Assembly (NCBI GenBank): GCA_002384935.1
Contig: DGCD01000017.1
Coordinates: forward strand, 72,701 to 136,700
Direction of reading: 5' to 3'
Length of the DNA stretch: 64,000 bases
Origin: Pusillimonas sp. UBA3987
Lineage (GTDB): Bacteria; Pseudomonadota; Gammaproteobacteria; Burkholderiales; Burkholderiaceae_B
Positions within the stretch are counted from its first letter, which is position 1, and each line of letters starts with the position of its first letter. The notes below the pieces were generated by a model. The model was given only the letters and a program-made list of their open reading frames with translations. It searched no databases and had not been told where the DNA came from. Positions 25,525-34,900 of this stretch are shown piece by piece. Both the position numbers and the translations under genes were made by a program.

Positions 25525-26562
25525 TTAATCCTCGTCGTCGTGATGATGGGTACCGAAAGAACGCCACAACAGCACAGGAATAATCAGCGTAAACACAATA
25601 ACCTCTTTGTAAGCACTGGCCCAGAACGATGAAAATGCTTCGAGAATACCCACGAAAAGCGCGCCCACGGCAGTAACGGGATAGCTGACCAAACCACCAA
25701 TAATGGCGGCCACGAAGCCTTTTAGCCCAATCAGGAAACCGGTGTCATAGTAGATCGTGGTAACCGGCGCGATGAGCATCCCCGACAGTGCGCCGATGGC
25801 TGCCGCCAGCGTAAACGTGAGACTGCCCGACATGTTGGTGCTGATGCCCATGAGCCGGGCGCCGCGCCGATTCACGGCTGTAGCACGCAATGCCCGACCA
25901 TATAGCGTCTTGCCGAAAAAGAGCCACAACGCGATAATAAGAATGGCTGCCGTACCCAATACAAAAAAGGTTTGCGCCGACCAGGATATCGGCCCCATGG
26001 CTATCTCACCCTCCAGGAAAGGCGGCGTACGCCAGCCTTCGGCCCCGAAAAAGACAAGCCCCAGACCCAACATGGCAAAATGGACCGCAACAGAAATAAT
26101 AAGCAGGATCAGTACACTGGCTTCGGCGACAGGCTGGTATGCAATACGGTAGATCATCGGTCCCAGCGGAATGACCAGGGCCAACGCAAACACCACATTC
26201 AGCCAGAGCGGCGTGGTCTCGCTGACGACATACGGCGCCAACAAAAACAACGCAATGGGCAGCACCAAAGAACCAAGCGCCGCTTTGGGCAGCGTTGACC
26301 AGTTCTTGTAGCGTGCTGCAGACCAAAGCTGCATCAGGAACGTGACCACCCCCGCAATAAGCAACATCGCCACGGTGCCCGGAATTTGCCCGTTGATCAT
26401 GAACGCCAGCGTTAGCGCACCATAAGCAACAAACTCACCCTGGGGAATGAAAATAACCCGGGTGACGGCAAACACCAACACCAGCGCAAGTCCAAGCAGC
26501 GCGTATACAGCGCCATTCAAAACCCCGTCTTGGAGCAATATGAGAAAAATTGTTGAGTCCAT
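25525..26562 (-). CDS. livH: Branched-chain amino acid ABC transporter permease LivH
   Basis: LivH is the second membrane subunit of the transporter. The 345-residue product is hydrophobic throughout and has LivH-type patterns such as IPQGEFVAYGAL near residue 40, GRALRATAVNRRGARLMGI and GFLIGLKGFVAAIIGGL. It begins the liv unit; the 222 bases between it and the divergent msrB carry no clear gene. No periplasmic binding-protein gene is adjacent, so substrate capture must come from a protein encoded elsewhere. Confidence 0.92.
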   Translation of the reverse strand: MDSTIFLILLQDGVLNGAVYALLGLALVLVFAVTRVIFIPQGEFVAYGALTLAFMINGQIPGTVAMLLIAGVVTFLMQLWSAARYKNWSTLPKAALGSLVLPIALFLLAPYVVSETTPLWLNVVFALALVIPLGPMIYRIAYQPVAEASVLILLIISVAVHFAMLGLGLVFFGAEGWRTPPFLEGEIAMGPISWSAQTFFVLGTAAILIIALWLFFGKTLYGRALRATAVNRRGARLMGISTNMSGSLTFTLAAAIGALSGMLIAPVTTIYYDTGFLIGLKGFVAAIIGGLVSYPVTAVGALFVGILEAFSSFWASAYKEVIVFTLIIPVLLWRSFGTHHHDDED

Positions 26563-26784
26563 CTACAACACCAAAAAAAAGACAGCAACGTGCCTTGACG
26601 TAGAAAAGTCGCTAATAAAACAGCGTGCAACCTATATTCGCAAACCAGCTTACTTTCTAAACCTAAAGAATTATGCCTAATTCATCAAGTAGTGTCTTTA
26701 CGGGGTTTTCCCTGTTGTGTTTATCAAAGTCGTTTAACATAAGGCTTCACCTTGCAGAGTTATTACGGCATTAAAAGGCTCGAA

Positions 26785-27180
26785 ATGGAAAAAATTCACA
26801 AGTCGGAAACCGAATGGCGGGCACAACTCACGCCCGAAGAATACTATGTTACGCGCGAAAAAGGCACGGAACGCGCCTTCACGGGTCGATATTGGAACAA
26901 AACCGACCCGGGAATCTATCGATGCATTGGTTGCGGCACCCCCCTTTTCGCTTCCGACACCAAATTTGACGCAGGGTGTGGCTGGCCCAGCTATTTTGCG
27001 CCAATCAATCCGGAACTGGTTGTCGAGGAAACCGATACTTCTCACGGCATGATCCGTACCGAAATCACCTGCAGAGTGTGCGACGCCCACCTGGGTCATG
27101 TCTTCCCCGACGGACCACCTCCCACAGGCCTGCGCTACTGCATCAACTCGCTTTCACTGAAATTCGAACCTGAAAAATGA
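26785..27180 (+). CDS. msrB: Peptide-methionine (R)-S-oxide reductase MsrB
   Basis: MsrB reduces the R-form of methionine sulfoxide in cytoplasmic proteins. The ATG at 26785 gives 131 residues starting MEKIHKSETEWRAQL; a TTG at 26752 would add only 11 unconserved residues. Zinc is held by Cys47, Cys50, Cys96 and Cys99, and the catalytic cysteine is Cys119 in GLRYCINSLSL. It is the first gene of msrB-yciB-bolA-ppiC, with the next start overlapping its stop by 4 bases. A second Msr system (msrPQ) lies at 4797-6409. Confidence 0.95.
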   Translation: MEKIHKSETEWRAQLTPEEYYVTREKGTERAFTGRYWNKTDPGIYRCIGCGTPLFASDTKFDAGCGWPSYFAPINPELVVEETDTSHGMIRTEITCRVCDAHLGHVFPDGPPPTGLRYCINSLSLKFEPEK

Positions 27181-27719
27181 AAAAACTGCTGTTCGACCTC
27201 TTTCCCCTGATTCTGTTTTTTATCGCCTATCGGTATGCCGACATCTATTTGGCAACCGGCGTGGCCATCGCAGCCGCTGTCGGCCAGTTTGTCTGGTTAA
27301 AGGCAACGGCAAAAACCATCGAAGCCACACATTGGATCAACCTGACTGTCATCGTTCTGTTCGGCAGCGCGACATTGCTGCTGCACAACGATGCCTTCAT
27401 CAAATGGAAGCCAACCGTCCTTTACTGGATTTTTGGCGTCGTCTTGTTGGGTGGACGCTATTTGTTCAAGCGCAACCTTATGCAAAAATTAATGGGAACC
27501 CAAATTGAACTTCATCCCGCTGTTTGGGACAAACTCAACATTAGCTGGGCCACATTTTTTATCGCTTCGGGTGCATTGAACCTTTATGTTGCATTTTCAG
27601 GCCGGTTTTCGGAATCACAGTGGGTCAACTTCAAGGTTTTCGGCCTGATGGCCCTGCTACTGATTTTTGTTGTCGTGCAATCCATCTGGCTGAGCCGCCA
27701 TATGAAAGATACCCCATGA
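27177..27719 (+). CDS. yciB: Inner membrane septation protein YciB/IspZ
   Basis: YciB is a polytopic inner membrane protein connected with cell-envelope integrity and septation; the mechanism is unclear. The 180-residue protein has about five hydrophobic helices, begins MKKLLFDLFPLILFFIAY and contains KPTVLYWIFGVVLLGG and LNISWATFFIASGALNLYVAF, typical of the family. It overlaps msrB and bolA by 4 bases at each end, so the three genes are read as one unit. Confidence 0.95.
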   Translation: MKKLLFDLFPLILFFIAYRYADIYLATGVAIAAAVGQFVWLKATAKTIEATHWINLTVIVLFGSATLLLHNDAFIKWKPTVLYWIFGVVLLGGRYLFKRNLMQKLMGTQIELHPAVWDKLNISWATFFIASGALNLYVAFSGRFSESQWVNFKVFGLMALLLIFVVVQSIWLSRHMKDTP

Positions 27720-28000
27720 ATCAAACAAACCCTTCCCCTACCCAGGACCGTATCCAGCTGGTTCGCGAGCGTTTACAAACGCTTGCGCCGTCCACGCTCG
27801 AAATCATCGATGAGTCGCACCTTCACGCGGGCCATGCCGGCGCCGAATCCGGAGCCAGCCATTTCCGCGTCATTATCAGCAGTCCGCAATTCAACGGCCT
27901 GCGCCCCCTTGCCCGCCATCGGCTCGTGTATGATCAGGTCCAGGATCTTATCCCTTTTCCCATTCATGCTTTGGCCATCGTGGCCACAGCCAACGCTTAA
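27716..28000 (+). CDS. bolA: BolA family protein
   Basis: BolA-type proteins partner with monothiol glutaredoxins in iron-sulfur cluster handling and affect cell shape under stress. The ATG at 27716 overlaps the yciB stop and gives 94 residues. The core reads LEIIDESHLHAGHAG followed by HFRVIISSPQFNGLRPLARHRLVYD and PIHALAI, with the conserved ligand histidine in the last motif. It is followed by the PpiC gene after a few bases. Confidence 0.94.
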   Translation: MNQTNPSPTQDRIQLVRERLQTLAPSTLEIIDESHLHAGHAGAESGASHFRVIISSPQFNGLRPLARHRLVYDQVQDLIPFPIHALAIVATANA

Positions 28001-28008
28001 GGATGTGT

Positions 28009-28785
28009 ATGAAGAAACTTGTTATGTTCGCTGCTGCTTTTGCCATTTCGGCGCCGCTGTACGCCCAGAATGTGGCCACCGTTAATGGCACAACCATCAC
28101 CCAGAACCAACTCGACCAGTTTATTAGCTTACTGGTAAGCCAGGGTGCCAAAGAGTCTCCTGAACTGCGCGAACAGGTTAAACAAGAAATGATCGGACGT
28201 CTTGTGGCGGTGCAAGCAGCTGAACGCGCCGGCATCGATAAAAATCCCGAAGTTCGCCAGGAACTGGAACTGGCCCGCCAGGGCATCCTTGTTCGCGCGC
28301 TCATGGAAAACTATCTAGAGGAAAATCCCGTCACGGACAAACAGATTGAAGAAGAGTACGAGGCCATCAAGAAAGCGCAATCGGATCGTCAAGAGTACAA
28401 GATTCGGCATATCCTGGTTGAAGACGAGCAAACTGCTCGCGACCTGATCGCCAAAATCGACGCAAATGAAATCACCTTTGAAGATGCCGCCAAAGAAAAC
28501 TCGATCGACAAAGGAACAGGCAGCCAGGGTGGTGATCTAGGCTGGTCGACGACAAGCAGCTATGTGCCCCCGTTTGCCCAGGCTGTTGAAGGCATGGAAA
28601 AAGGCCAACGAACCAGCGACCCGGTCAAGTCTCAATTTGGCTGGCATATTATTGAAGTGGAAGATATCCGCCCGGTCACTTTCCCCACGCTGGCTGAAGT
28701 TAAGCCCCAGTTACAGGAAATGCTGCAACAGGAAAAACTGTCGCAATACCAGGAAGACTTAATGGAAAAAGCCAAGATTCAATAA
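28009..28785 (+). CDS. Periplasmic parvulin-type peptidyl-prolyl isomerase
   Basis: This 258-residue protein assists folding of exported proteins by cis-trans isomerisation of prolyl bonds. A signal peptide (MKKLVMFAAAFAISAPLYAQ) is followed by a helical SurA-N-like region and a PpiC rotamase domain (IRHILVEDEQTARDLIAKI, QGGDLGWSTTSSYVPPFAQAV, SQFGWHIIEVEDIRP). Two ATG codons are close, at 28003 and 28009; the second has the better AAGGA spacing. It is the last gene of the msrB-yciB-bolA unit, convergent with ligA. Confidence 0.92.
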   Translation: MKKLVMFAAAFAISAPLYAQNVATVNGTTITQNQLDQFISLLVSQGAKESPELREQVKQEMIGRLVAVQAAERAGIDKNPEVRQELELARQGILVRALMENYLEENPVTDKQIEEEYEAIKKAQSDRQEYKIRHILVEDEQTARDLIAKIDANEITFEDAAKENSIDKGTGSQGGDLGWSTTSSYVPPFAQAVEGMEKGQRTSDPVKSQFGWHIIEVEDIRPVTFPTLAEVKPQLQEMLQQEKLSQYQEDLMEKAKIQ

Positions 28786-28811
28786 ATCCTGGCCATTTCA
28801 ACAAGGCTGGC

Positions 28812-28845
28812 GCTGAGCCCAGGTAAGCATTAAGCCTGGGCCAGC
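28812..28845. repeat. Hairpin at the convergent ppiC/ligA ends
   Basis: GCTG(A)GCCCAGG (28812-28823) pairs with CCTGGGCCAGC (28835-28845) around the ligA stop codon at 28830-28832. Eleven pairs with one bulged base form a GC-rich stem, but no T-run follows on either side, so it is at best a weak terminator. Confidence 0.4.
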
Positions 28846-30872
28846 AAGTCTTTCAAGCCTTGCTCATCAACAATGGCCACCCCAAGCTCACGGGCCTTGG
28901 CCAGCTTGCTGCCTGCATCCTCGCCGGCAACCACATAGGCGGTTTTTTTCGACACCGAACCGCTTACTTTGCCACCGGCGGCCATAATCATGCGCGTGGC
29001 CTCGTCTCGCGTCAGCGAAGGTAACGTGCCGGTTAGCACAAACGTTTTTCCTGCCAGCAACTGACGGTTTGGCTCGCTTTCCAGCGTAGCGCTGACCCCC
29101 GCCTGCTCAAGTGAATGGATCACTTCACGGTTATGCGGTTCAGCAAAGAACTCCAGCACCGACCTGGCCACGACGGGGCCCACATCCGGGACGGCCATCA
29201 AAGCCTCTTCGTCGGCATTCATAATAGCCTGGATGGACCCGAAGTGCCGCGCCAGGTCACGCGCCGTCGTTTCGCCCACATGACGGATACCCAATGAAAA
29301 CAGCAGGCGGCCTAATGGCGGCGTTCGCACGGCATCGATCGCTTGCACAAGATTTTCAGCCGACTTGCGCCCCATGCGTTCGTAATTCAATAAATCCTCA
29401 AAACGCAGCGAAAATAGATCGGCAATCGATTTCACCCGTTCGCTATCAACCAGTTGCTCAACCAGCTTTTCACCCAAGCCCTCGATATCCAGCGCCTTTC
29501 TGCCCGCAGCATGTATCAGACTCTGTTTTCGTTGCGCAGCGCAAAAAAGCCCACCTGTACAGCGAGAGACCGCTTCACCTTCAAGCCGGTGAATCATGGA
29601 GCCGCATACAGGACAATGCGCCGGCATGACGAAAAAAGCTGCATCGGCGGGACGTAACTGCGTCACAGGGCCAACCACTTCGGGAATGACATCGCCTGCT
29701 CGCCGCACAACCACCGTATCGCCGATGCGCACGTCTTTGCGGCGAATTTCGTCTTCGTTATGCAAAGTGGCATTGGTAACGGTGACCCCGCCTACAAACA
29801 CCGGCTTCAGTCGGGCTACGGGCGTAATCGCCCCCGTTCGTCCGACCTGGATATCGATACCCAGCAGCACTGTGGTTTCCTCTTGTGCCGGAAACTTGTG
29901 GGCAATGGCAAAACGCGGCGCACGCGCAACGAAACCCAGCACTTCCTGCGCCTCGAGCGAATTCACCTTGTAAACCACACCATCAATGTCGAAAGGCAGC
30001 GAAGCGCGCCGCTGGCCGACACGACTGTAAAAATCCAGCATACCCTGCGCGCCTCTGACCACTTCACGGTCTCGATTCACCGGCAAGCCCAGGCTGTCGA
30101 ACCAGTCGAGCATATCGGCTTGCGTGGCACGTATCTCAGTATCGATTTCACCCCATCCATATGCAAAAAAGCGCAACGGGCGACGCGCAGTAATTTGGGG
30201 ATCAAGCTGTCTCAGGCTGCCGGCTGCCGCATTACGCGGATTCACAAAGACTTTCTCGCGGCGCGCCTGCTGACTTTCATTCAGGCGCTGAAAGTCGCCA
30301 ATGTTAATGAATACCTCGCCACGCACTTCAAGCACATTGGGATAGCCCCGTTTCAGTTGCAACGGCACAGAGCGCAAAGTGCGAATATTGGAAGTGATGT
30401 CTTCCCCTTCACGGCCATCGCCACGCGTCGCCGCCTGTACCAGCCTGCCCGCCTCATAGCGCAAGTTCACAGCCAGTCCATCGAACTTGTATTCGGCATG
30501 ATATGCCACCTGCTCGCTTTCTTTTAGCAAGCCGCTGCCCAACAAGCCCTCCGCAACGCGGCGGTCAAACGCCTGGATATCCTCTGGTTCAAACCCATTG
30601 CCCAGCGACAACATCGGCACTTTATGCTGCACGCTGTCAAAAGCATCAAGTGGGGCCGCCCCCACACGCTGGGTTGGTGACTCGGGCGTAATCAATTGCG
30701 GATATTGCCCTTCCAGGTCAGCCAGTTCCTGCATCAGCCTGTCATATTGCGCATCTGAAATCACAGGTTCATCAAGGACGTAGTACCGATGATTGTGCAG
30801 CGCGATCTCCTCGCGCAAATGGGCGACCTTTTCGATCACTGTTTTCGGAATATCAAATAATGCAGCCGTCAC
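28830..30872 (-). CDS. ligA: NAD-dependent DNA ligase LigA
   Basis: LigA seals nicks during replication and repair using NAD. The 680-residue protein has the N-terminal Ia domain (HNHRYYVLDEPVISDAQYD), the adenylated Lys129 in EYKFDGLA, an OB fold, a four-cysteine zinc finger (CPVCGSM, then SRCTGGLFC), helix-hairpin-helix repeats and a C-terminal BRCT domain (LLAGKTFVLTGTLPSL). It overlaps the zipA-like gene by 4 bases and ends the smc-zipA-ligA unit. Confidence 0.97.
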   Translation of the reverse strand: MTAALFDIPKTVIEKVAHLREEIALHNHRYYVLDEPVISDAQYDRLMQELADLEGQYPQLITPESPTQRVGAAPLDAFDSVQHKVPMLSLGNGFEPEDIQAFDRRVAEGLLGSGLLKESEQVAYHAEYKFDGLAVNLRYEAGRLVQAATRGDGREGEDITSNIRTLRSVPLQLKRGYPNVLEVRGEVFINIGDFQRLNESQQARREKVFVNPRNAAAGSLRQLDPQITARRPLRFFAYGWGEIDTEIRATQADMLDWFDSLGLPVNRDREVVRGAQGMLDFYSRVGQRRASLPFDIDGVVYKVNSLEAQEVLGFVARAPRFAIAHKFPAQEETTVLLGIDIQVGRTGAITPVARLKPVFVGGVTVTNATLHNEDEIRRKDVRIGDTVVVRRAGDVIPEVVGPVTQLRPADAAFFVMPAHCPVCGSMIHRLEGEAVSRCTGGLFCAAQRKQSLIHAAGRKALDIEGLGEKLVEQLVDSERVKSIADLFSLRFEDLLNYERMGRKSAENLVQAIDAVRTPPLGRLLFSLGIRHVGETTARDLARHFGSIQAIMNADEEALMAVPDVGPVVARSVLEFFAEPHNREVIHSLEQAGVSATLESEPNRQLLAGKTFVLTGTLPSLTRDEATRMIMAAGGKVSGSVSKKTAYVVAGEDAGSKLAKARELGVAIVDEQGLKDLLAQA

Positions 30873-31900
30873 GAAAACAACCTTGCCGTACGTTCATCAC
30901 CTGGCGTGAATCCAGCCTGCTCCAAGCGAGCATAAAGCGGTGTAAGCTGCTCGTCGATGCGAGCATCGGCCGACTCGCTGACAGGACGCCCCTGGTCATC
31001 CACCAATTGCGCCTGGAAACGCTGGGCCAGATCACGACCCACGCCCGCCATCCGGCTGAACGCCTGGGTATCGCTGGGGCTGTTTGGAATATCAAGCAAT
31101 AAGTCAAGACGCGAAACGCTCGCCCCCTGAAAACCCGCAGCCGCCTCGCCGTCGAACAGGAGGGCGAAACGCGCCTGCCCAGACTCGGCCACCCACACAT
31201 ACTGATTTGCCCACATCACAAAACCGGTGTCTTCCACAATGGAATACACTTTTGCCAGTGGCTGCGCACCATCGAGCTGCACCGCCAACCCCACTTGGGC
31301 ATCCAGGTTGGCGCACAGCTCGTCCAGGCGTGCAGCGCGACTGACCACCTCGTCTTGCTCGGGCCCCTCGACAGCGCCATCAAACCGTTCTGCCAATCCC
31401 TGCGCAGCAGTCCAGAGGCGGGACCATTCGACATCGGTGAGCGGACCGGCGCGGTTGGCCAGCAAAATCGCCAACTGAATCGACACGCATGATTCGTCGG
31501 CACGCAAGCCTGCGCGATGCACTCCCATTGTGGTCTCTGCAAAGATACGCACCGGCTTGCTGGAACTGACCGCCAGAGTCCGCGTGGCATCTTTCAATTG
31601 AGCCCCGGAAACCGGCTGTGTGAACACCACATCGATAACCGCCTCGCATAAAGGATCGACCTCTTCGCCGTCGTCGTCGCCTGGCTCGGCTTGCGCCGTA
31701 ACCTCGAGACTTTCGCGCAAGCCTGGTTCACGACGACCCACCGTCGGCGGCAAGCCCCCAAACAGGGGGTCTTCGTCTGTTTGCGGAAAATTCTCTTGCA
31801 TATGCCGACGCACGCGCCGGTCTTGCCACCAGTTAAAAGCCACTACGGCAAGAATCAGGACAACCCCCAGGGCCACCAGCCCGATCTGCAAATCACTCAT
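30869..31900 (-). CDS. zipA: ZipA-like cell division protein
   Basis: ZipA anchors FtsZ filaments to the inner membrane. The 343-residue protein has one N-terminal membrane helix (about residues 5-24, LQIGLVALGVVLILAVVAF) with a basic segment after it, an acidic/Pro-rich linker, and a C-terminal domain of ZipA type in the last 170 residues (for example GFVMWANQYVWVAE, LDLLLDIPNSPSD, FSRMAGVGRDLAQRF). It lies between smc and ligA and overlaps ligA by 4 bases. Betaproteobacterial ZipA is divergent, so FtsZ binding is inferred. Confidence 0.85.
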   Translation of the reverse strand: MSDLQIGLVALGVVLILAVVAFNWWQDRRVRRHMQENFPQTDEDPLFGGLPPTVGRREPGLRESLEVTAQAEPGDDDGEEVDPLCEAVIDVVFTQPVSGAQLKDATRTLAVSSSKPVRIFAETTMGVHRAGLRADESCVSIQLAILLANRAGPLTDVEWSRLWTAAQGLAERFDGAVEGPEQDEVVSRAARLDELCANLDAQVGLAVQLDGAQPLAKVYSIVEDTGFVMWANQYVWVAESGQARFALLFDGEAAAGFQGASVSRLDLLLDIPNSPSDTQAFSRMAGVGRDLAQRFQAQLVDDQGRPVSESADARIDEQLTPLYARLEQAGFTPGDERTARLFS

Positions 31901-31945
31901 GTACGCACTCCGCTTGGCGGTTTCATGGTTTTCCTAGTGTAATCA

Positions 31946-34900
31946 TTACGCTTGCGCCAACTGCATGGCAGACTCGATATCAACGGCAACAATGCGCGAC
32001 ACACCCTGCTCCTGCATTGTGACACCAATTAATTGCCGTGCCATCTGCATGGCAATTTTGTTATGTGAGATGAACAGGAACTGCGTTTGCTCGCTCATAC
32101 TTGTTACAAGATTCGCATAGCGCTCGGTGTTGGCATCATCCAGCGGCGCATCAACCTCGTCGAGCAAACAAAACGGCGCAGGATTCAATTTAAACAGTGC
32201 AAACACCAAAGCTGTCGCGGTCAATGCCTTTTCACCACCCGACAACAAATGAATCGTGCTGTTACGTTTGCCCGGGGGCTGCGCCATCACCTGAACACCG
32301 GCATCAAGGATCTCCTCGCCGGTAATAATAAGCCTGGCCTCACCGCCACCAAACAATTTGGGGAACAACTCACCAAAATGCTGATTCACCGTATCGAATG
32401 TCTCTTGCAGCAACGCACGGGTTTCACGGTCGATTTTCCGGATTGCGTCTTCCAGCGTCTCAATTGCGTTGCATAAATCGGTATGCTGGGAGTCTAGATA
32501 AGATTTACGTTCACGCGCCTGTCCCAACTCTTCCAGGGCAGCCAGATTGACGGCACCCAGGGCGTCGACCTCACGTGAAATACGCTGAACCTCGGACTGC
32601 AACCATCCCACGCGCAACCAGGACTCTGACTGCTCGTCCAAAAACCGTCGAAGCATGTGACGATCGACCTGGTGAGCGTCAAGCTGTTCCGAAAACTGTT
32701 CGACCGCCAGTCTTGACGCCTGTTCCTGCAATTGCAATTCGGTAATTCTGGCGCGCAGCGGCTCCAACTGCCGTTCATTCGCAAGCCGTGTCTCATCAGC
32801 CTCACGCAACCCTGCGGCCAGATTATCAAGCTCGATTCGGGCCTGACTCAACACCTCTTCACACGCCGCACGCTCTTCAAGCGCGCCTTGCAGCCCGGCT
32901 TGAGCGGCCGAGGCATCAAGTTCAGCCAGTTCACTTTGCAACGAGGCCAACTCGCTGACGGCTTTGCTGCCTTGCTCGCGTGCCAGACCGGCATTGCGAC
33001 GCAAATCGTCGATACGTGTTTGCAAGGTGCGTTCGGCAAACTCAGACTCCTGAACCCGGCGTTCAAGCTCTCGCACACGCAGGCGCGCTTGCTCTGCTTC
33101 ATTGGCAAGCGCCTCACCCGACATCTGCGCCTCTTCAAAGCGCCCCTGGTGTTCAGCCAGCAATTCATCAAGCGACTGGAAACGCATTTCGGCCTCTTCG
33201 CGCACCCCATGCAACGTTTCTGTTTGAGCCGCAAGCTCAGTCAACTCTTCACGAATCTGGGTTGCCCGCTGTCCGGATTGCTCGGCAAGCTGAACAAGCC
33301 GGGCGTGCTCCAATTGGACATCGTGCAGACGGCGGGTCATTTCGGCCAACCGGGTACGTGCCGGGGGCAGCGCCTGACCGGCCTCGTTCCAGGCGGCCTC
33401 TGCTCGCGCCACAAACGAGATCGCCTGGTCGGCCATCAACTGACGCGCCTTGATTTGCTTTTGCAAATTGGCAATTTCTTTTTGCCGGGCCAGCATGCCG
33501 GCCTGCTCGGTATCGGGCGCATAATAACGAATGCTGTGAGCATCAACGACATGCCCCGAGGACACAACGAAACAACCCTGGTGCCCAGGCAAAGCATGAC
33601 GCAGGCTCATGGCTTGCGTAATCGACTCGGCGATATAAACATTCGCCAGCCAATGCTCCAGCAAACTGCGCAAGTCGGCGTCATTAACGCGCAGCAAACT
33701 CGACAAAGGCGTTAGCGAAGCACTATTTTCCGGTTGTTTACCTGCGACCGGGTGCTGGTAAAAGGCGAGTCTGGAGGGAGGAGGATCATTGACAAATGCC
33801 TGTGCCATTTCCAACTGGCGCATTTCCAGCGCTCCCATCACGTCGCCCAGCGCGGCTTCCAGCGCAGGCTCCCAGCCGGACTCTATACTTAAGTGCTGCC
33901 ACAAGCGCGACATATCCGACAGCCCATGCTTTTCAAGCCAGGGCTGAAGCTTGCCTTGCGTTTGCACATCTTGCTGCAATTTCTCCAGAGCGGTTGAACG
34001 CGCTTCAAGACGCGCCAGCGCGGCGGATTCTTCCTGCGCACCACGTTGCGCCTCGCGACGCCCTTCATCCAGTTCAGGCAGGCGCTCCTCAAGCTCCAGC
34101 AAACGCGCCTGGGCCTCCTCTTGCTGGCCCGACAACATTTCCATATCGCCCGCCAACTGCTCGATCCGCTCGGGGTCGGGCGCGTCGAGCGAACGCAACG
34201 TGGATTCCAGCCGTTCCCGACGCACCACCAGCGCATCGAGCTGGCGATCAGCATCACGTTGAGATTGCGCCGCTAAAGCCAGATCCTGCTCGATGCGGGA
34301 TAAGCCCGAGCGCATGTCCTCGCGGGCGGCACCCGCCGAACGCACCCGGTCTTCGATACCAGGCAACGCCGCCGAAGCTTCCTCAACCTGGAGCCCAAGC
34401 TCTTCTGTTTGAGCTGCGGCTTCTTCCAGCGCCGCTTCCGAGGCGGCAATTTGTTCCTCGCAGTGTGTTTGCTGGGCCTGCCATTCCTGCTGCTGCGTTT
34501 CCAGATGAGTGCGACGCGCCTGCACCCTTGCGCGCGAATCCACCACATGGCGAATTTCAGCCTCCAGGCGGCTTACCTGCGCGCCCGTTTCATAGAGCTT
34601 GCCCTGGGCTGCATGAACCCGATCACTGGCGGCATAGTGCGCCTGCCGACGCGACTCAAGCTCAGACTCGATCTTTCTCAGGCCAGCTGCAGCGGCTTCC
34701 AGTTCAGTTTGCGCTTTCTCGATGGCGGCAAAACGTGTCTTTTGGTCAGTACGCGCGCCCTCTTCCTTCAAGAGCCATAAAACATGCTGTTTGCGCTCAC
34801 CCTCTTCCTGCAAACTCCGATAGCGGGCTGCCACTTGCGCCTGCGCCTCCAGTTTTTCCAACTGGGTATCCAGCTCTCGCAAAATATCCTCAACCCGGCT

